64,000 nt of DNA from contig OZ038399.1 in the NCBI GenBank assembly GCA_964036045.1, positions 26,673,349 to 26,737,348 of the forward strand, written 5' to 3'. Origin of the DNA: Eutreptiella sp. 'Long Island Sound 2002'. Lineage: Eukaryota; Euglenozoa; Euglenophyceae; Eutreptiales; Eutreptiaceae. A program made the position numbers and the translations under genes. Under the pieces are notes generated by a model. It ran no database searches. It was given only the letters and a program-made list of their open reading frames with translations, and was not told where the DNA came from. Shown here one piece after another: positions 42,021-64,000 of this stretch; within the stretch, counting starts at the first letter, position 1; every line of letters begins with the position of its first letter.

Positions 42021-45000
42021 TCGGGGGTCCCCAACGCCAAGCGCAGGGAGCAAAATCAGAGGTGGTCCCCGAACAAAGGGAAACAAAATCACAAGTGGCT
42101 GTCTCACCCCTGCCTTCTCGGGAACCCAAAAGAGGGCGGAAATGCTACGTTACCCCTGCATTCTCGGGGATCCAAAAAAGGGGGGAACAAAATCAGAAGT
42201 GGCTGCCTCACCCCTGCCTTCTTGGGGGCCCAAAAGAGGGCGAAAATGCTATGCCACCCCTGCATTCTCGGGGGTCCCCAACAAAGGTGAACAAAATCAC
42301 AAGGGGATGTGTCGACCTTGCCTTCTCGGGAACCCAAAAGAGGGCGGAAATGCCACGCTACCCCTGCATTGTCGCGGATCCCAAAAAAAGAGGGAACAAA
42401 ATCAGAAATGGCTGCCTCAACCTTGCCTTCTTGGGGCCCAAAAGAGGGCAAAAATGCCACGTCACCCCTGCATTCTCGGGGGTCCCCAACGCCAAGCGCG
42501 GGTTGCAAAATCAGAAGTGGTCCCCCAAACAAAGGGGAACAAAATCAGAAGTGGCTGCCTCACCCTTGCCTTCTCGGGGGCCCAAAAGAGGGCGGAAATG
42601 CTACGTCACCCCTGCATTCTCGGGGGGCCCCAACGCCAAGCGCGGGGAGCAAGTTCAGAAGTGGTCACCCAAACAGAGAAAAAACAATTTCACAAGTGGC
42701 TGCCTCACCCCTGCCTTCTCGAGGGGCCCAAAAGAGGGCGGAAATGCTGCATCACCCTTGCATTGTCGCGGATCCCTAACAAAGGGGAACAAAATCAGAA
42801 GTGGCTGCCTCACCCCTTCCCTCTCGGGAGCCCAAAAGAGGGCGGAAATGCCACGTCACCCCTACATTCTCGGGGGTCCCCAACAAAGGTGAACAAAATC
42901 AGAGATGGAGGCGTAACCCTTGCCTTCTCGGGAACCCAAAAGAGGGCGGAAATGCTACGTCACCCCTGCATTGTCGGGGATCCTAAAAAAAGGGGAACAA
43001 AATCAGAAGGGGCTGCCTCACCCGTTCCCTTCGGGGGCGCAAAAAAGGGCGGAAATGCCACGTCACCCCTGCATTCTCGGGGGTCCCCAACGCCAACCGC
43101 GGGGAGCAAAATCAGAAGTGGTCCCCAACAAAGGGAAACAAAATCAAAAGTGGCTGTCTCACCCTTGCCTTCTCAGGAACCCAAAAGAGGGCGGAAATGC
43201 CATGTTATCCCTACATTCTCGGGGATCCAAAAAAAAGGGGAACAAAATCACAAGTGGTTGCCTCATTCCTGCCTTCTCGGGAACCCAAAAGAGGGCGGAA
43301 ATGCTACGCCACCCCTGCATTCTCGGGGATCCAAAAAAAGGGGGAACAAAACCAGAAGGGGCTGCCTCACCCGTTCCCTTCGGGGGCGCAAAAGAGGGCG
43401 GAAATGCTATGTCACCCCTGCATTCTCGGGGGTCCCCAACGCCAACCGCGGGGAGCAAAATCAGAAGTGGTCCCCAACAAAGGGAAACAAAATCAAAAGT
43501 GGCTGTCTCACCCTTGCCTTCTCGGGAACCCAAAAGAGGGCGGAAATGCCATGTTATCCCTACATTCTCGGGGATCCACAAAAAAGGGGAACAAAATCAC
43601 AAGTGGTTGCCTTATTCCTGCGTTCTCGGGAACCCAAAAGAGGGCGGAAATGCTACGTCACCCCTGCATTCTCGGGGATCCAAAAAAAGGGGGAACAAAA
43701 CCAGAAGGGGCTGCCTCACCCGTTCCCTTCGGGGGCGCAAAAGAGGGCGGAAATGCTATGTCACCCCTGCATTCTCGGGGGTCCCCAACGCCAACCGCGG
43801 GGAGCAAAATCAGAAGTGGTCCCCAACAAAGGGAAACAAAATCAGAAGAGGCTATCTCACCCCTGCCTCCTCGGGAACCCAAAAGAGGGCGGAAATGCTA
43901 CGCTACCCCTGCATTCTCGGGGATCCAAAAAAAAGGGGAACAAAATCACAAGTGGCTGCCTCATTCCTGCTTTCTTGGAAACCCAAAAGAGGGCGGAAAT
44001 GCTACGTCACCCTTGCATTCCCGGGGATCCAACAAAATGGGGAACAAAGCCAGAAGGGGCTGCCTCACCCCTGCCTTCTCGGGAACCCAAAGGAGGGCGA
44101 AAATGCTACGTCATCCTGCATTCTCGGGGGTCCCCAACGCCAACCGCGGGGAGCAAAATCAGAAGTGGCTATCTCACCCCTGCCTTCTCGGGAACCGAAG
44201 AGAAGCGGAAATGCTACATTACCCCTACATTCTCGGGGATCCCAAAAAAACGGCAACGAAATCAGAAGTGGGTGCCTCACCCTTGCCGTCTCGGGGGCCC
44301 AAAACAGGGCGGAAAAGCGACAACACACCTGCATTCTCGGGGATCCCCAACAAAGGTGAACAAAATCACAAGGGGATGTGGCACCCTTGCCTTCTCAGGG
44401 GCCCAAAAGAGGGCGAAAATGCTATGTCACCCCTGCATTCTCGGGGGGTCTACAACGCCAAGCGCGGGGAGCAAGTTCAGAAGTGGTCCCCAAACAAAGG
44501 GGAACAAAATCAGAAGTGGCTGCCTCACCCCTGCCTTCTCAAGGGCCCAAAAGAGGGCGGGAATGCTACATCACCCCTGCATTGTCGCGGATCCCAAAAA
44601 AAGAGGGCACAAAATCAGAAGTGGCTGCCTCAACCTTGCCTTCTTGTGGCCCAAAAGAGGGCGGAAATGCCACGTTTTGCTTGTACGGTAGCCCTGACCC
44701 GGTGTCCTGCACTGTCCCGCCCTGTCCCACGCGGGCAGACACAAATCATACCACCTGTCGGTTACTCAACGAAAGGGAAACCAAATCAAAAGTGGCTGTC
44801 TCACCCCTTCCTTCTCGGGAACCCAAAAGAGGGCGGAAATGCTACGTGACGCCTACATTCTTTCTTTTTTAACCCGAAACGATTGTTCCACCAAGTGTCC
44901 GATGTGCGTACACAGAGCAGTGCAATTGTTCGTTGTCACCCCTGCATTCTCGGGGGTCCCCAACGCCAAACGCGGGGAGCAAAATCAGAGGTCGTCCCCG

Positions 45001-46625
45001 ACAAAGGGAAACAAAATCACAAGTGGCTGTCTCACCCCTGCCTTCTCGGGAACCCAAAGGAGGGCACAAATTCTACGTCACCGCTGCATTTTGGGGGGTC
45101 CCCAACGCCAACCGCGGGGAGCAAAATCAGAAGTGGCTATCTCACCCCTGCCTTCTCGGGAACCGAAAAGAGGGCAGAAATGCTACGTTACCCCTGCATT
45201 CTCGGGGATCCCAAAAAAACGGCAACGAAATCAGAAGTGGGTGCCTCACCCTTGCCGTCTCGGGGGCCCAAAACAGGGCGGAAAAGCGACAACACACCTG
45301 CATTCTCGGGGATCCCCAACAAAGGTGAACAAAATCACAAGGGGATGTGGCACCCTTGCCTTCTCAGGGGCCCAAAAGAGGGCGAAAATGCTATGTCACC
45401 CCTGCATTCTCGGGGGGTCTACAACGCCAAGCGCGGGGAGCAAGTTCAGAAGTGGTCCCCAAACAAAGGGGAACAAAATCAGAAGTGGCTGCCTCACCCC
45501 TGCCTTCTCAAGGGCCCAAAAGAGGGCGGGAATGCTACATCACCCCTGCATTGTCGCGGATCCCAAAAAAAGAGGGCACAAAATCAGAAGTGGCTGCCTC
45601 AACCTTGCCTTCTTGTGGCCCAAAAGAGGGCGGAAATGCCACGTTTTGCTTGTACGGTAGCCCTGACCCGGTGTCCTGCACTGTCCCGCCCTGTCCCACG
45701 CGGGCAGACACAAATCATACCACCTGTCGGTTACTCAACGAAAGGGAAACCAAATCAAAAGTGGCTGTCTCACCCCTTCCTTCTCGGGAACCCAAAAGAG
45801 GGCGGAAATGCTACGTGACGCCTACATTCTTTCTTTTTTAACCCGAAACGATTGTTCCACCAAGTGTCCGATGTGCGTACACAGAGCAGTGCAATTGTTC
45901 GTTGTCACCCCTGCATTCTCGGGGGTCCCCAACGCCAAACGCGGGGAGCAAAATCAGAGGTCGTCCCCGACAAAGGGAAACAAAATCACAAGTGGCTGTC
46001 TCACCCCTGCCTTCTCGGGAACCCAAAGGAGGGCACAAATTCTACGTCACCGCTGCATTTTGGGGGGTCCCCAACGCCAACCGCGGGGAGCAAAATCAGA
46101 AGTGGCTATCTCACCCCTGCCTTCTCGGGAACCGAAAAGAGGGCAGAAATGCTACGTTACCCCTGCATTCTCGGGGATCCCAAAAAAACGGCAACGAAAT
46201 CAGAAGTGGGTGCCTCACCCTTGCCGTCTCGGGGGCCCAAAACAGGGCGGAAAAGCGACAACACACCTGCATTCTCGGGGATCCCCAACAAAGGTGAACA
46301 AAATCACAAGGGGATGTGGCACCCTTGCCTTCTCAGGGGCCCAAAAGAGGGCGAAAATGCTATGTCACCCCTGCATTCTCGGGGGGTCTACAACGCCAAG
46401 CGCGGGGAGCAAGTTCAGAAGTGGTCCCCAAACAAAGGGGGAAAAAATCAGAAGTGGCTGCCTCACCCTTGCCTTCTCAAGGGCCCAAAAGAGGGCGGAA
46501 ATGCTACATCACCCCTGCATTCTCGGGGATCCTCAACAAAGGGGAACAAAATCAGAAGTGGCTGCCGCACCCGTGCATTCTCGTGGATCTCCGACAAAAG
46601 GGAACAAAATCAGAATTGGCCATTT
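42021..46625. repeat. Minisatellite array, about 104-bp unit with 144-bp variants
   Basis: The unit reads GGAACAAAATCAGAAGTGGC, TGCCTCACCCCTGCC, TTCTCGGGAACCCAAAAGAG, GGCGGAAATGCTACGTCACC, CCTGCATTCTCGGGGATCC and starts over. Landmarks GGCGGAAATG at 42135, 42239, 42343 and 42447 give a 104-bp period. Some units hold an extra 40 bases (CCCAACGCCAAGCGCGGGGA and a second half-unit). In its last third a 969-bp block is repeated: 44227-45195, 45196-46164 and part of a third to about 46440, with near-perfect identity. That block includes non-repeat inserts such as CTTGTACGGTAGCCCTGACC. The forward strand lacks stops in all three frames over long stretches, so the long frames seen here are not evidence of a gene. 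Confidence 0.95.
44227..46440. repeat. 969-bp higher-order tandem duplication within the array
   Basis: Positions 44231 and 45200, and many others, match at a constant offset of 969. The second and third copies match up to about 46440, where ACAAAGGGGGAAAAAATC replaces ACAAAGGGGAACAAAATC. The near-identity implies recent unequal exchange. Confidence 0.9.
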
Positions 46626-46688
46626 GGCGTTTTTGGGGTACACTAGTGCTGACACTCAAGAAAAATAACATTTTTCATATTTTTTTCC

Positions 46689-46715
46689 GTGTCACGCGAG
46701 TCACTCGCGTGACAC
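46689..46715. repeat. Perfect 12-bp inverted repeat with 3-base loop
   Basis: GTGTCACGCGAG, TCA, CTCGCGTGACAC. It sits in an AT-rich tract (46660-46790) just beyond the minisatellite. TTGCGTGACACTTCAC recurs at about 46766. It could be a hairpin or a palindromic protein-binding site. Confidence 0.85.
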
Positions 46716-47590
46716 TCCAAATAAAAATATCTTGTTTTTTAATTTTTCATATATTTTTTTACACTTGCGTGACACTTCACTCCTTTAACCGGGTGTGCCA
46801 CTAAGTAGGACTAGGCCTCATCCAGCAGATCCGGACCTTCAACCAACAACCGCTCCCAGGACCACTCTCGTAGACGCTGTGCGGCCGCGGCCTTATTCAC
46901 GCTCAGCATGGCAGTGAGAGGGCAAAGAAAACGATTAGGCTATGCACAAGTGGACTGGGTAGAACACGGCTACGCTCAGAACTTCCTTTCCCCTTGCGGA
47001 ACTACAGGTCCTCTCCGAGGCACTGAGCAACGCACTCCACAAACCCTGCACCATCATGATGTCAGCACTGACGTCACAGCACCGACTTTGGCCCGCTTGT
47101 GTACAGTATGATTGCAAACCACACATCCGCATATCTTGTGCTGACACAATGCAAAATCGCAAGGCCGGACCTCCACCCCCTCACTGCAACACAGAAAGGG
47201 TGCATTAACCAGATCAGAAGTGGGTCAAAAAGGCGTTGTTACTATAGCTCAGCATGGCAGCTACATGCATGTTCTTTTGTGTGACCTGGCCACCTGTGTC
47301 AGAAGTGTGCTCCTGAGAGGAACTCGGCAACGTGCCTTACAGTGCGACAGCACAGGGCCAGTCACATGCTCAAAGGAAGCAAATCCGAGACCAATAAGTG
47401 CCGAAGGTCCTCAAGTGATACTTGTTGATGGTGTTGTTGTACAGTCTTCAGTGGGATTCATGGGGTTCCAATTAAAACAACAAAGAGTGTGGGTCCGTGC
47501 CGATGCCCACTGAAAATACTTAATTCCTTTAACCACTTGTGGACCCAACCGCCATGCACGGGTGCATGAGTGCACCAGGAATGCACTTGT
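46716..47590. other. No gene identified
   Basis: An AT-rich segment to about 46800, then unremarkable sequence. No frame has a recognisable motif. Confidence 0.35.
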
Positions 47591-48160
47591 GGGGGAATGT
47601 TTGCCTGGTGCGCGCCCGGCGCGCTACTTTTCTATTAAGTATCCCGACTTCAGCCCCAGATTTACCCTCTCATGGAGAAGCCCCCCAAGTAGACCACGTT
47701 GGACTGCACACTTTCCCGACAAAGCACGTTGCATAATAAGGCAATAGCTGTGAATTCAACAACTCCAAATCAAAGAAATCACGAGAAGGTACGAGAAGGT
47801 CCATACCCATCCCAAATGAAAACATCAGCCGATGTCCCGGGGGCCAAGGGGCAAATCCATATAATATTGCCAACATATCAACGGCAACAGTCACCTTATA
47901 AACATGTGACGCATACTTAGGATTCCACAGGTCGGCACTCCATATCCCACCAATGGATCTGATGGGCATGGAGTCTGTGAAAATGTGAAAGAAGCATCAA
48001 AATACCCTTTTTCAAACAACAATAATGCCCATAGTATCACAAAGTATGGGATTCTAGGACAACTAGACGTCCAAATAGTTGCACTGCGCTTAGTGCACCC
48101 CCTAAAAGGTCACCGGCGGGGCACGGGTAAAAAATGATGCCCGGCGCACTAACGCTCCCC
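47591..48160. repeat. CCCGGCGCGCTA-bounded dispersed element, copy 2
   Basis: Partner of 13971-14330 with the same ends but a longer interior (570 versus 360 bp). The left 140 bases match best. The interior has a repeated ACGAGAAGGTACGAGAAGGT. Confidence 0.65.
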
Positions 48161-49135
48161 CTGTGATCCCTTGTGAACCCCGTGCAAGTCTGTCACAGCG
48201 CGCAAATGGCACAGCTTAGCATGAACCAGGTCAGTGACAACCAGGATGCCATTGGGCCTTTGAAGGGAAGGAAGAACGACAGGAGTGAAGGCCTGAACCC
48301 GAGGCTGTGTTTATAAGAGGTGGGGGCAGGGGTCCTTTGGCCCTGAGACCCGCCCCAAATGAATTCTTGACCCACTTTCTGGCTTTGGGGAAAATCAAAT
48401 ATGACAAGGAGTCCCCCCCCCCCCGGCACTCAACAAATAACTCTGAAAGAGAAATCCTGCTGAAGACCTGATGGGGTGGGGTGGGGAGGCTGGAAGCGGC
48501 GAGTGGGGTCATGGGCGTTGCGGTCATGGGCGTTGCGCTATCCATATTGATGCACTTGGACCCTGCCCTTTCGTGAGGACCTGCGTAGTACTCGGGTTGC
48601 ACAGGCATACAAACGGCTGCGCTGTCCTCAACTCGTGGCATCAGTATCGTTTCTCAGGCACCCCAATATCGGACTGGGCGAGCTGATGACAATCTTCATC
48701 CAGAGAATTGCACAGACAAACACACCAATCGCTCGGAGGAGTCAAGAGAAACACAGAGACACTTCCAGATACACCCCACAGCCCACCAGGGCGTCCTCTC
48801 TCGATGGCTTGGTGCTGGGTCCGCTACAGTCACGGTTGCCTGCCGGGGCACGTGGTGTACAATGACGTGCATCTCCTTTTGCTGGTAACTTGATGTTGGG
48901 TAAGAAACTCCCACAAAACCACTAAATGGTCTGCAGAAAATGGGCTTCTTCCGTAAAAGGATGGCACGGGCGCAAAAGTGTGCAGGGAGGACTGGCGGAA
49001 ATCATGGTCGCGCCCCAAAGAGAGGTTCCTTTTCGAGGTCGGTGGCGGGGGTTGCTGCTCATTGCTGCACCTTCGCAGGCTTTTGGAATGATTCCCAAGG
49101 GCACGCACAGAGGCACACTGTGAGGCAGATCTTAT

Positions 49136-49360
49136 TATTTCTTTTTTGGTTAGGCCCAAGATGAGCTGGCGTAGCCCGCTCACTTCACAGTACTTGAGAT
49201 AACCTCTCGGGATCAAGGTACAGAGCTGTCCAGTGCTGCGATGATCCCACAATGGCCGTGGTAGCGGATCTGACACGTGAGGATTAGCTGAGTCTGAAAC
49301 CAGGTTATGCAGTGGGAGACTGCCACACCCGTAGGCTTCCCAGTGTACATGAGGCACAGT
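49136..49360 (-). pseudogene. Degenerate coding segment, copy 2 (open in this copy)
   Basis: Partner of 10092-10320. A minus-strand frame reads VHWEAYGCGSLPLHNLVSDS, ANPHVSDPLPRPLWDHRSTG, and LIPRGYLKYCEVSGLRQLIL. Conservation of the amino-acid pattern between two diverged copies points to a once-coding repeat. The frame continues to 48830, but beyond this segment it lacks support. Confidence 0.45.
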
Positions 49361-49841
49361 GACTGTAGGCTGAAAAAGACAGCGGTGTGAAGACTGAAGA
49401 CCGAGATGAATGGGCAGGCTGCATGTCATACACTATCAACATGGGATCTGTGTGGGATGACAGTCAGGTACAGCTGGTCACTATTCGCTTGGGGCAGAGA
49501 ACACTGCTGTCCCCCTTCCAGTTTAGGGGGAGTGGTCGGTGACACACAGAAAAGGACTAAGAAGGAAGGAAGAACACAAGCACGGTTACGGCGCGCTGGG
49601 GGGTGGCATTCCACAGCTGTGGGGCTGGGGGGTGGCATTCCACAGCTGTGGGGGGGAAAATTAGAAAAGGGGAGGATGCCACAGGAGGGCCAACCTGCCA
49701 TGGAACAATAGTGACTGGCGCACAGCCGACACCACAGTCCAGTGTAAGGGTCAAGTGTCAAGTACCAAGTCTGTGGAGGGTTATGTCACTCTGAGGCCAA
49801 TCTTATGCAGGCGGTTGTGCGCAAGGCAACGACATCTGTGT

Positions 49842-49995
49842 AGCCCCCCCCCCCCCCCCCCCAAGACCAACATTGAAATTCCAAATTTGACGGAAACAAC
49901 ATCTCGTGTTGCTCTGACAAGGGCGTTGTTCGCACCCGCACACGAGAAGACACAAACAGTGCGAGCAAAGCAAAGCAGCATTGAGGTCCAGAATG
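49842..49995. repeat. Poly-C-headed dispersed repeat, copy 2
   Basis: Partner of 1415-1560; the C run here is about 19 bases. Confidence 0.5.
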
Positions 49996-51763
49996 GGGCA
50001 TGAGAAATGCCAACGAGGGGCAACGAATGGCAGGGCAGAGACCCGCATCCCCAAAATACCATCCCACGCCCCAAATCATCGGAAAAATTGAGCCCTTTTC
50101 CCAACCCCCCCCCCCTCAGATTTTGGGGGCTCTACTGACCCCCCCAATCCCTCACTTGCAAGCCCGACATGCCGTCGTGGACTCAAATTCCGTGTGTGCC
50201 GGCGTGCAACCGACGGCGCTTGACACGGGACCGATGGCTGGGGACGCTTAGCGATGGCGGCTGGTCTGTGACTAACGGCGGTTGACGCTTCGATGAGGAT
50301 CCCTCACGTCTGCTTCTCCCGCAGGTGCATTGGCGGGGGCTCGCGAGGGACGCAACACACGGTCACGAGGGGTCAGGCAGCAGGGGTTATGTAGCTTTCG
50401 GGCTCATTTGTGGGCCACTACTGATTTTGTCCCGCGCTCTGGAGCGTTGGGCACGGACGGACGTGGGCCTCGCGTGCACAACGACCGGGGGCCTGAGGCG
50501 GAGGGGCAGTTGGCGCTTCATGAACGCATCTTTGGTCGTCAAGTGCTGGCAGCGGGTGGTCAACCAACAGCGGTTGGGGTCAACGGTGGGCGGGCTTTCA
50601 ACTGCCGGGGGGGGGGGGGGATGCATCAGAAGGGAAGGGACCTCAGAGGCGGCGCTAGAGGCGGTTAGACAGGCGGTTGGAGGAGGTTGCCAAAGCGGTT
50701 GGGGGCGGTTACTGTCGGTTACAAATGCCATTGAAGCTGGCACTTGCCGTCAGGGGGACAGTGACTGGGCATAGGCTGCGCGCCCCAGTGATGGATCTAA
50801 CTGGGGGGGTGGGTGTCCCTCCCTACCCCCCCCCTCCCCCCCCCTGTTGTGACGAGGCGTCACGATATGCGTCACAAAAAAACCCGGTCACAGATTGAGC
50901 CACGCAGGGTGCCACGAGGCAGGCAGCACACCCCTTCACTTGAAGCATTCAATGCAAGCCATTGATAATTCCAAGAAACACTTTTTTGTCTTTTTTGCTG
51001 GTGCACCAGGGTTCTTATTCACTGTTACTGTCACTGTCAGTACCCAGTACCCACAGCTGCACCCACAGCACCCACAGCCAGAGCAATTGCTGCGGCGCGA
51101 CAGGCTGCATGGCTGGTTTTTTTTCGGCATGCCACGGCTGAAACACACGGCCAATCACACTGAAAACCCACCTTCTTTCGACCCATGACAGAACTATGAC
51201 AACGGCTGTCGGAAGGATGCGACAGACAAATGAGCTGCTGCGAATGTCGTCAGTCTTGAGAGCCTACAGAGAACACAGTGTCAGTTGACACCGCGTCTCA
51301 TCTCTCTGTCGCAGCAGCAGAATGTCACAAAAACAGAATTGTCACAAAAACACAGGAAGCTCAGGAACACAAAGATGAGCAATCCAGAAACCATCCCGCA
51401 TGCCCTCGGAAAGTACCACTGCCCTCGGAAATTACCACAGAGCCTTTTGGGTGTCACAATATTTTCAGAAAAGCTGTTTTCCCACTATTGCCTATTGTAT
51501 TTTTTGTGACATGTCACAATTCACTACCCCCCCCCCCTCCCCCCCCACCCCCACCCCCTGAGTGGCGCACAAATTAGATCCATCCCTGGCGCGCCCTTGA
51601 GCCCCCCCCCCCCTCCAATGCATCACTGGGGGGGAGGGGGTCGCTCTCTCTGGCTAGCCCCCCCCCCCCCCCCCCCCCCCCGCGAAAAAAAAGGCTCAGT
51701 TGACGGGCCTCCATAAATCCTACCGAGACTGACCCCTGGGCCCCCAGGCACCGCGTCCCCCCC

Positions 51764-62297
<10,534 letters not shown>

Positions 62298-63950
62298 CTG
62301 CCAACACACAGACAGGCAGCAACGGCAGCAGCAAAAGGCGGTTAAAAGGTCTTTTTTTCCCACAGGATGACTCAAAACCGCAGAGGGGTAGCGCACAACG
62401 ACCGCAGAGTAAACAAGTTGTGTGTTATTTTGAGCCGTCTGGCCCGTCCTATGGCCGATTTAGTGTCCAAAAATGGCCTTTTCAAGCCTGTTTTGGGGCA
62501 GTGTTCAGGACAATCACGTGTGCAATGGCCACCTTCGCTCAGTTCACCCCAATTAGGTTTTACCCCACCCCCATATGGACCCCCCTCCACCAAAATTCTT
62601 AGGCCATTTTTGGTGCACCAACTTTTGGGTTCCATCCCCCCCCCATCCCCCCCCCATTGACACCCCCTTCAAGCACAGGCCTGCCCCGATGCTCCCTATC
62701 TGCAGGCTGCATCTGTAGACTTACCCTCTTACCTTTGGTAGACTTACTCTCTGTAAGACAGCCACGTACCAAGAGCCGTGCCCGCGAGGGGGTGGACGGT
62801 CCAGGGCACCGCTGTGTTTGCCATCGCCTTTGGTGCCTTCAGACACTGAGCGCAGGCCTTGTCAGGGGGGTACGATCAGGTTCCGCGCCTGCTGCCGATG
62901 TCTGGCACACCTCTTGGCACCTCCCACCGCATGCACCCACCAACGCACGGCCCTCCTCCCCCAGACGCCGCCAGCCTCCTGCAGCCAATGCCACCCTGGC
63001 GCCTCAGTGCCACCCAGCCCCCGATGCAGGCCTGAATTAGAAATTGTTTTTTTTTTGGCATGGGTGTTGTCCCGCCCCCTCCCCCCCCTGCCCCCAGCCG
63101 GTCAGCGGTGGGGAGCTCGTTGAGGTCATGCTGGTACTGCGTGGTGTCACTTACCCCATCAAGGGCGTTGAGCAGCTTGGCCACCCGCAACACTCTTTGA
63201 TGCCGTGCTGTGCACATGCAGACAACGAGCCAAAAAGCTGATATGCAGCAGGTTCTTGTGTGAGAACGCATTCTTGCAGTGCGTGTTTCACGCATTTTGC
63301 ATCATCTTTATTTCCCACTCTCCTTTGAAGCTATGTCCCTTTGAGTGGTTGTGGTCCAGTAGCTTTGGCAGCAGGGAGGCAATGCCCGTCTCCCTTTCTG
63401 AGATTGATCCAGATTTTTGAGAAAAAACTGATTTTCAGGTATCGTTTGGCCAGCATGGTCCGCTGCAGAAAGCCACAAAAACAGCGCGTACATGTTGTGC
63501 ATGCTGAAAAACCATTAAAACATTGTGACAAGAAATACAAACACTGTCTTTCAAATCCATGCTCACGCCGATGCCGAAGAAGATGTCAAAGCAGTCTGTC
63601 ATGTGGCATGTGGAACAAAGACAGTGCCTTCCACCTCATATGCCCGTGCACCTGCACTGTACATATGACGATCGGGGGCACCTGATAAAACAAAAAGGTT
63701 CCGCCTCTGAAATTTGCCGCGTTCAATTGGACCCCAGAAGGAAAGGGCGGGGGGGGGGGGGGGGGCAGAGAATTTGGCACCAATCCGTAAATACCACCGG
63801 AGATGCGGTACAAAAGTCCCAGATGGTGGCACGACATGCGTGGGCCCTGGATGGGGGTTGTCATTTCCCATGGGCCTTGGGTTGGTTGCTGTCATTTCCT
63901 GGAGGCTTCTGGCTTCTGCTTTACAAAACCATGGCATCATTGGGCACACT
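62298..63950. other. Probable 5' part of the ion-channel gene; two candidate exons
   Basis: On the minus strand, 62845-62770 runs from acceptor GCGCTCAG to donor GTACGTGG with phase 0 to 1 and fits the next firm exon (ALG-QDVVNIS). Positions 63207-63155 run from GTGCACAG to GTAAGTGA and read RHQRVLRVAKLLNALDG. Both are weak on homology. The rest shows C/G runs near 62637-62655, 63051 (T run) and 63750-63766. Confidence 0.3.
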
Positions 63951-64000
63951 TCTGTAGTGGGTAGCGCATTGGCTTGGCCGTTACACGGCAGCTTCAATGA
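63951..64000 (+). other. Possible tRNA-like 5' half at the window edge
   Basis: GTAGTGGGTAGCGCATTGGC, then TTGGCCGTTACACGGCAGC, resembles a D-arm and anticodon arm with an A-box. The 3' half is outside the window, so neither a tRNA nor a tRNA-derived SINE can be confirmed. Confidence 0.2.

Larger units (their letters stand above)
48161..51763. other. No complete gene identified; repeats and C/G runs
   Basis: It holds the degenerate coding segment at 49136-49360, a two-copy 25-bp tandem repeat at about 49599-49650 (GGGGTGGCATTCCACAGCTG), the poly-C element at 49842-49995 and GGTTG-rich patches at 50205-50300 and 50565-50735. Long C or G runs lie near 48414-48424, 49844-49862, 50106-50114, 50609-50620, 51529-51558 and 51659-51680. 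Nothing coding is recognised. Confidence 0.4.

Noticed and set aside
42142-44691. 849-codon open frame
   Set aside because: It lies entirely in the 104-bp minisatellite. The unit is free of stops in every forward frame and the frame of reading changes each unit, so openness is not evidence of a protein.

Overview
This window is nuclear DNA of a microbial eukaryote, most likely an alga or other protist. Genes are sparse and widely spaced. Several carry spliceosomal GT-AG introns of about 0.1 to 6.4 kb. They encode typical eukaryotic proteins: a Rab6-type GTPase, a FYVE-AGC kinase, a twin-CX9C mitochondrial protein and a pentameric ligand-gated ion channel. The remaining sequence is packed with retroelement pieces, microsatellites and dispersed repeats. 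I cannot name the species. Introns that all begin GT and genes on scattered loci argue weakly against a typical dinoflagellate core genome.

All recognised genes and retroelement ORFs lie on the minus strand. Positions 1-740 hold the 3' end of a decayed LINE (RNase H plus an upstream zinc-finger-like segment). Positions 3084-4874 encode an intronless, organelle-targeted dihydroxyacid dehydratase. Positions 4.9-15.4 kb show no convincing complete gene and several repeat families. Positions 15473-17220 encode the two-exon FYVE-AGC kinase. Positions 19269-21891 hold a reverse transcriptase-RNase H element between identical 383-bp direct repeats. Positions 25856-31870 encode Rab6 in three exons. 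Its 4.6-kb first intron holds a 1.8-kb inverted-repeat element containing an RNase H domain, and about 0.9 kb of triplet and hexamer microsatellite. Positions 37397-40360 encode a two-exon CHCH protein. Positions 42021-46625 are a 4.6-kb minisatellite with a 969-bp higher-order repeat. From 51764 to at least 62297 lies a pentameric ligand-gated ion channel gene. Its 6.4-kb last intron contains a nearly intact 4.4-kb LINE ORF in the same orientation.

The gene products do not form one pathway. DHAD serves branched-chain amino-acid synthesis, Rab6 serves Golgi traffic, the FYVE kinase probably signals on PI3P-rich endosomes, the CHCH protein acts in the mitochondrial intermembrane space, and the channel mediates ligand-gated ion flux at a membrane. 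The most novel items are the protist ion channel, the FYVE-AGC fusion with a DMG motif, and a superfamily of inverted-repeat elements whose ends are runs of C and G.
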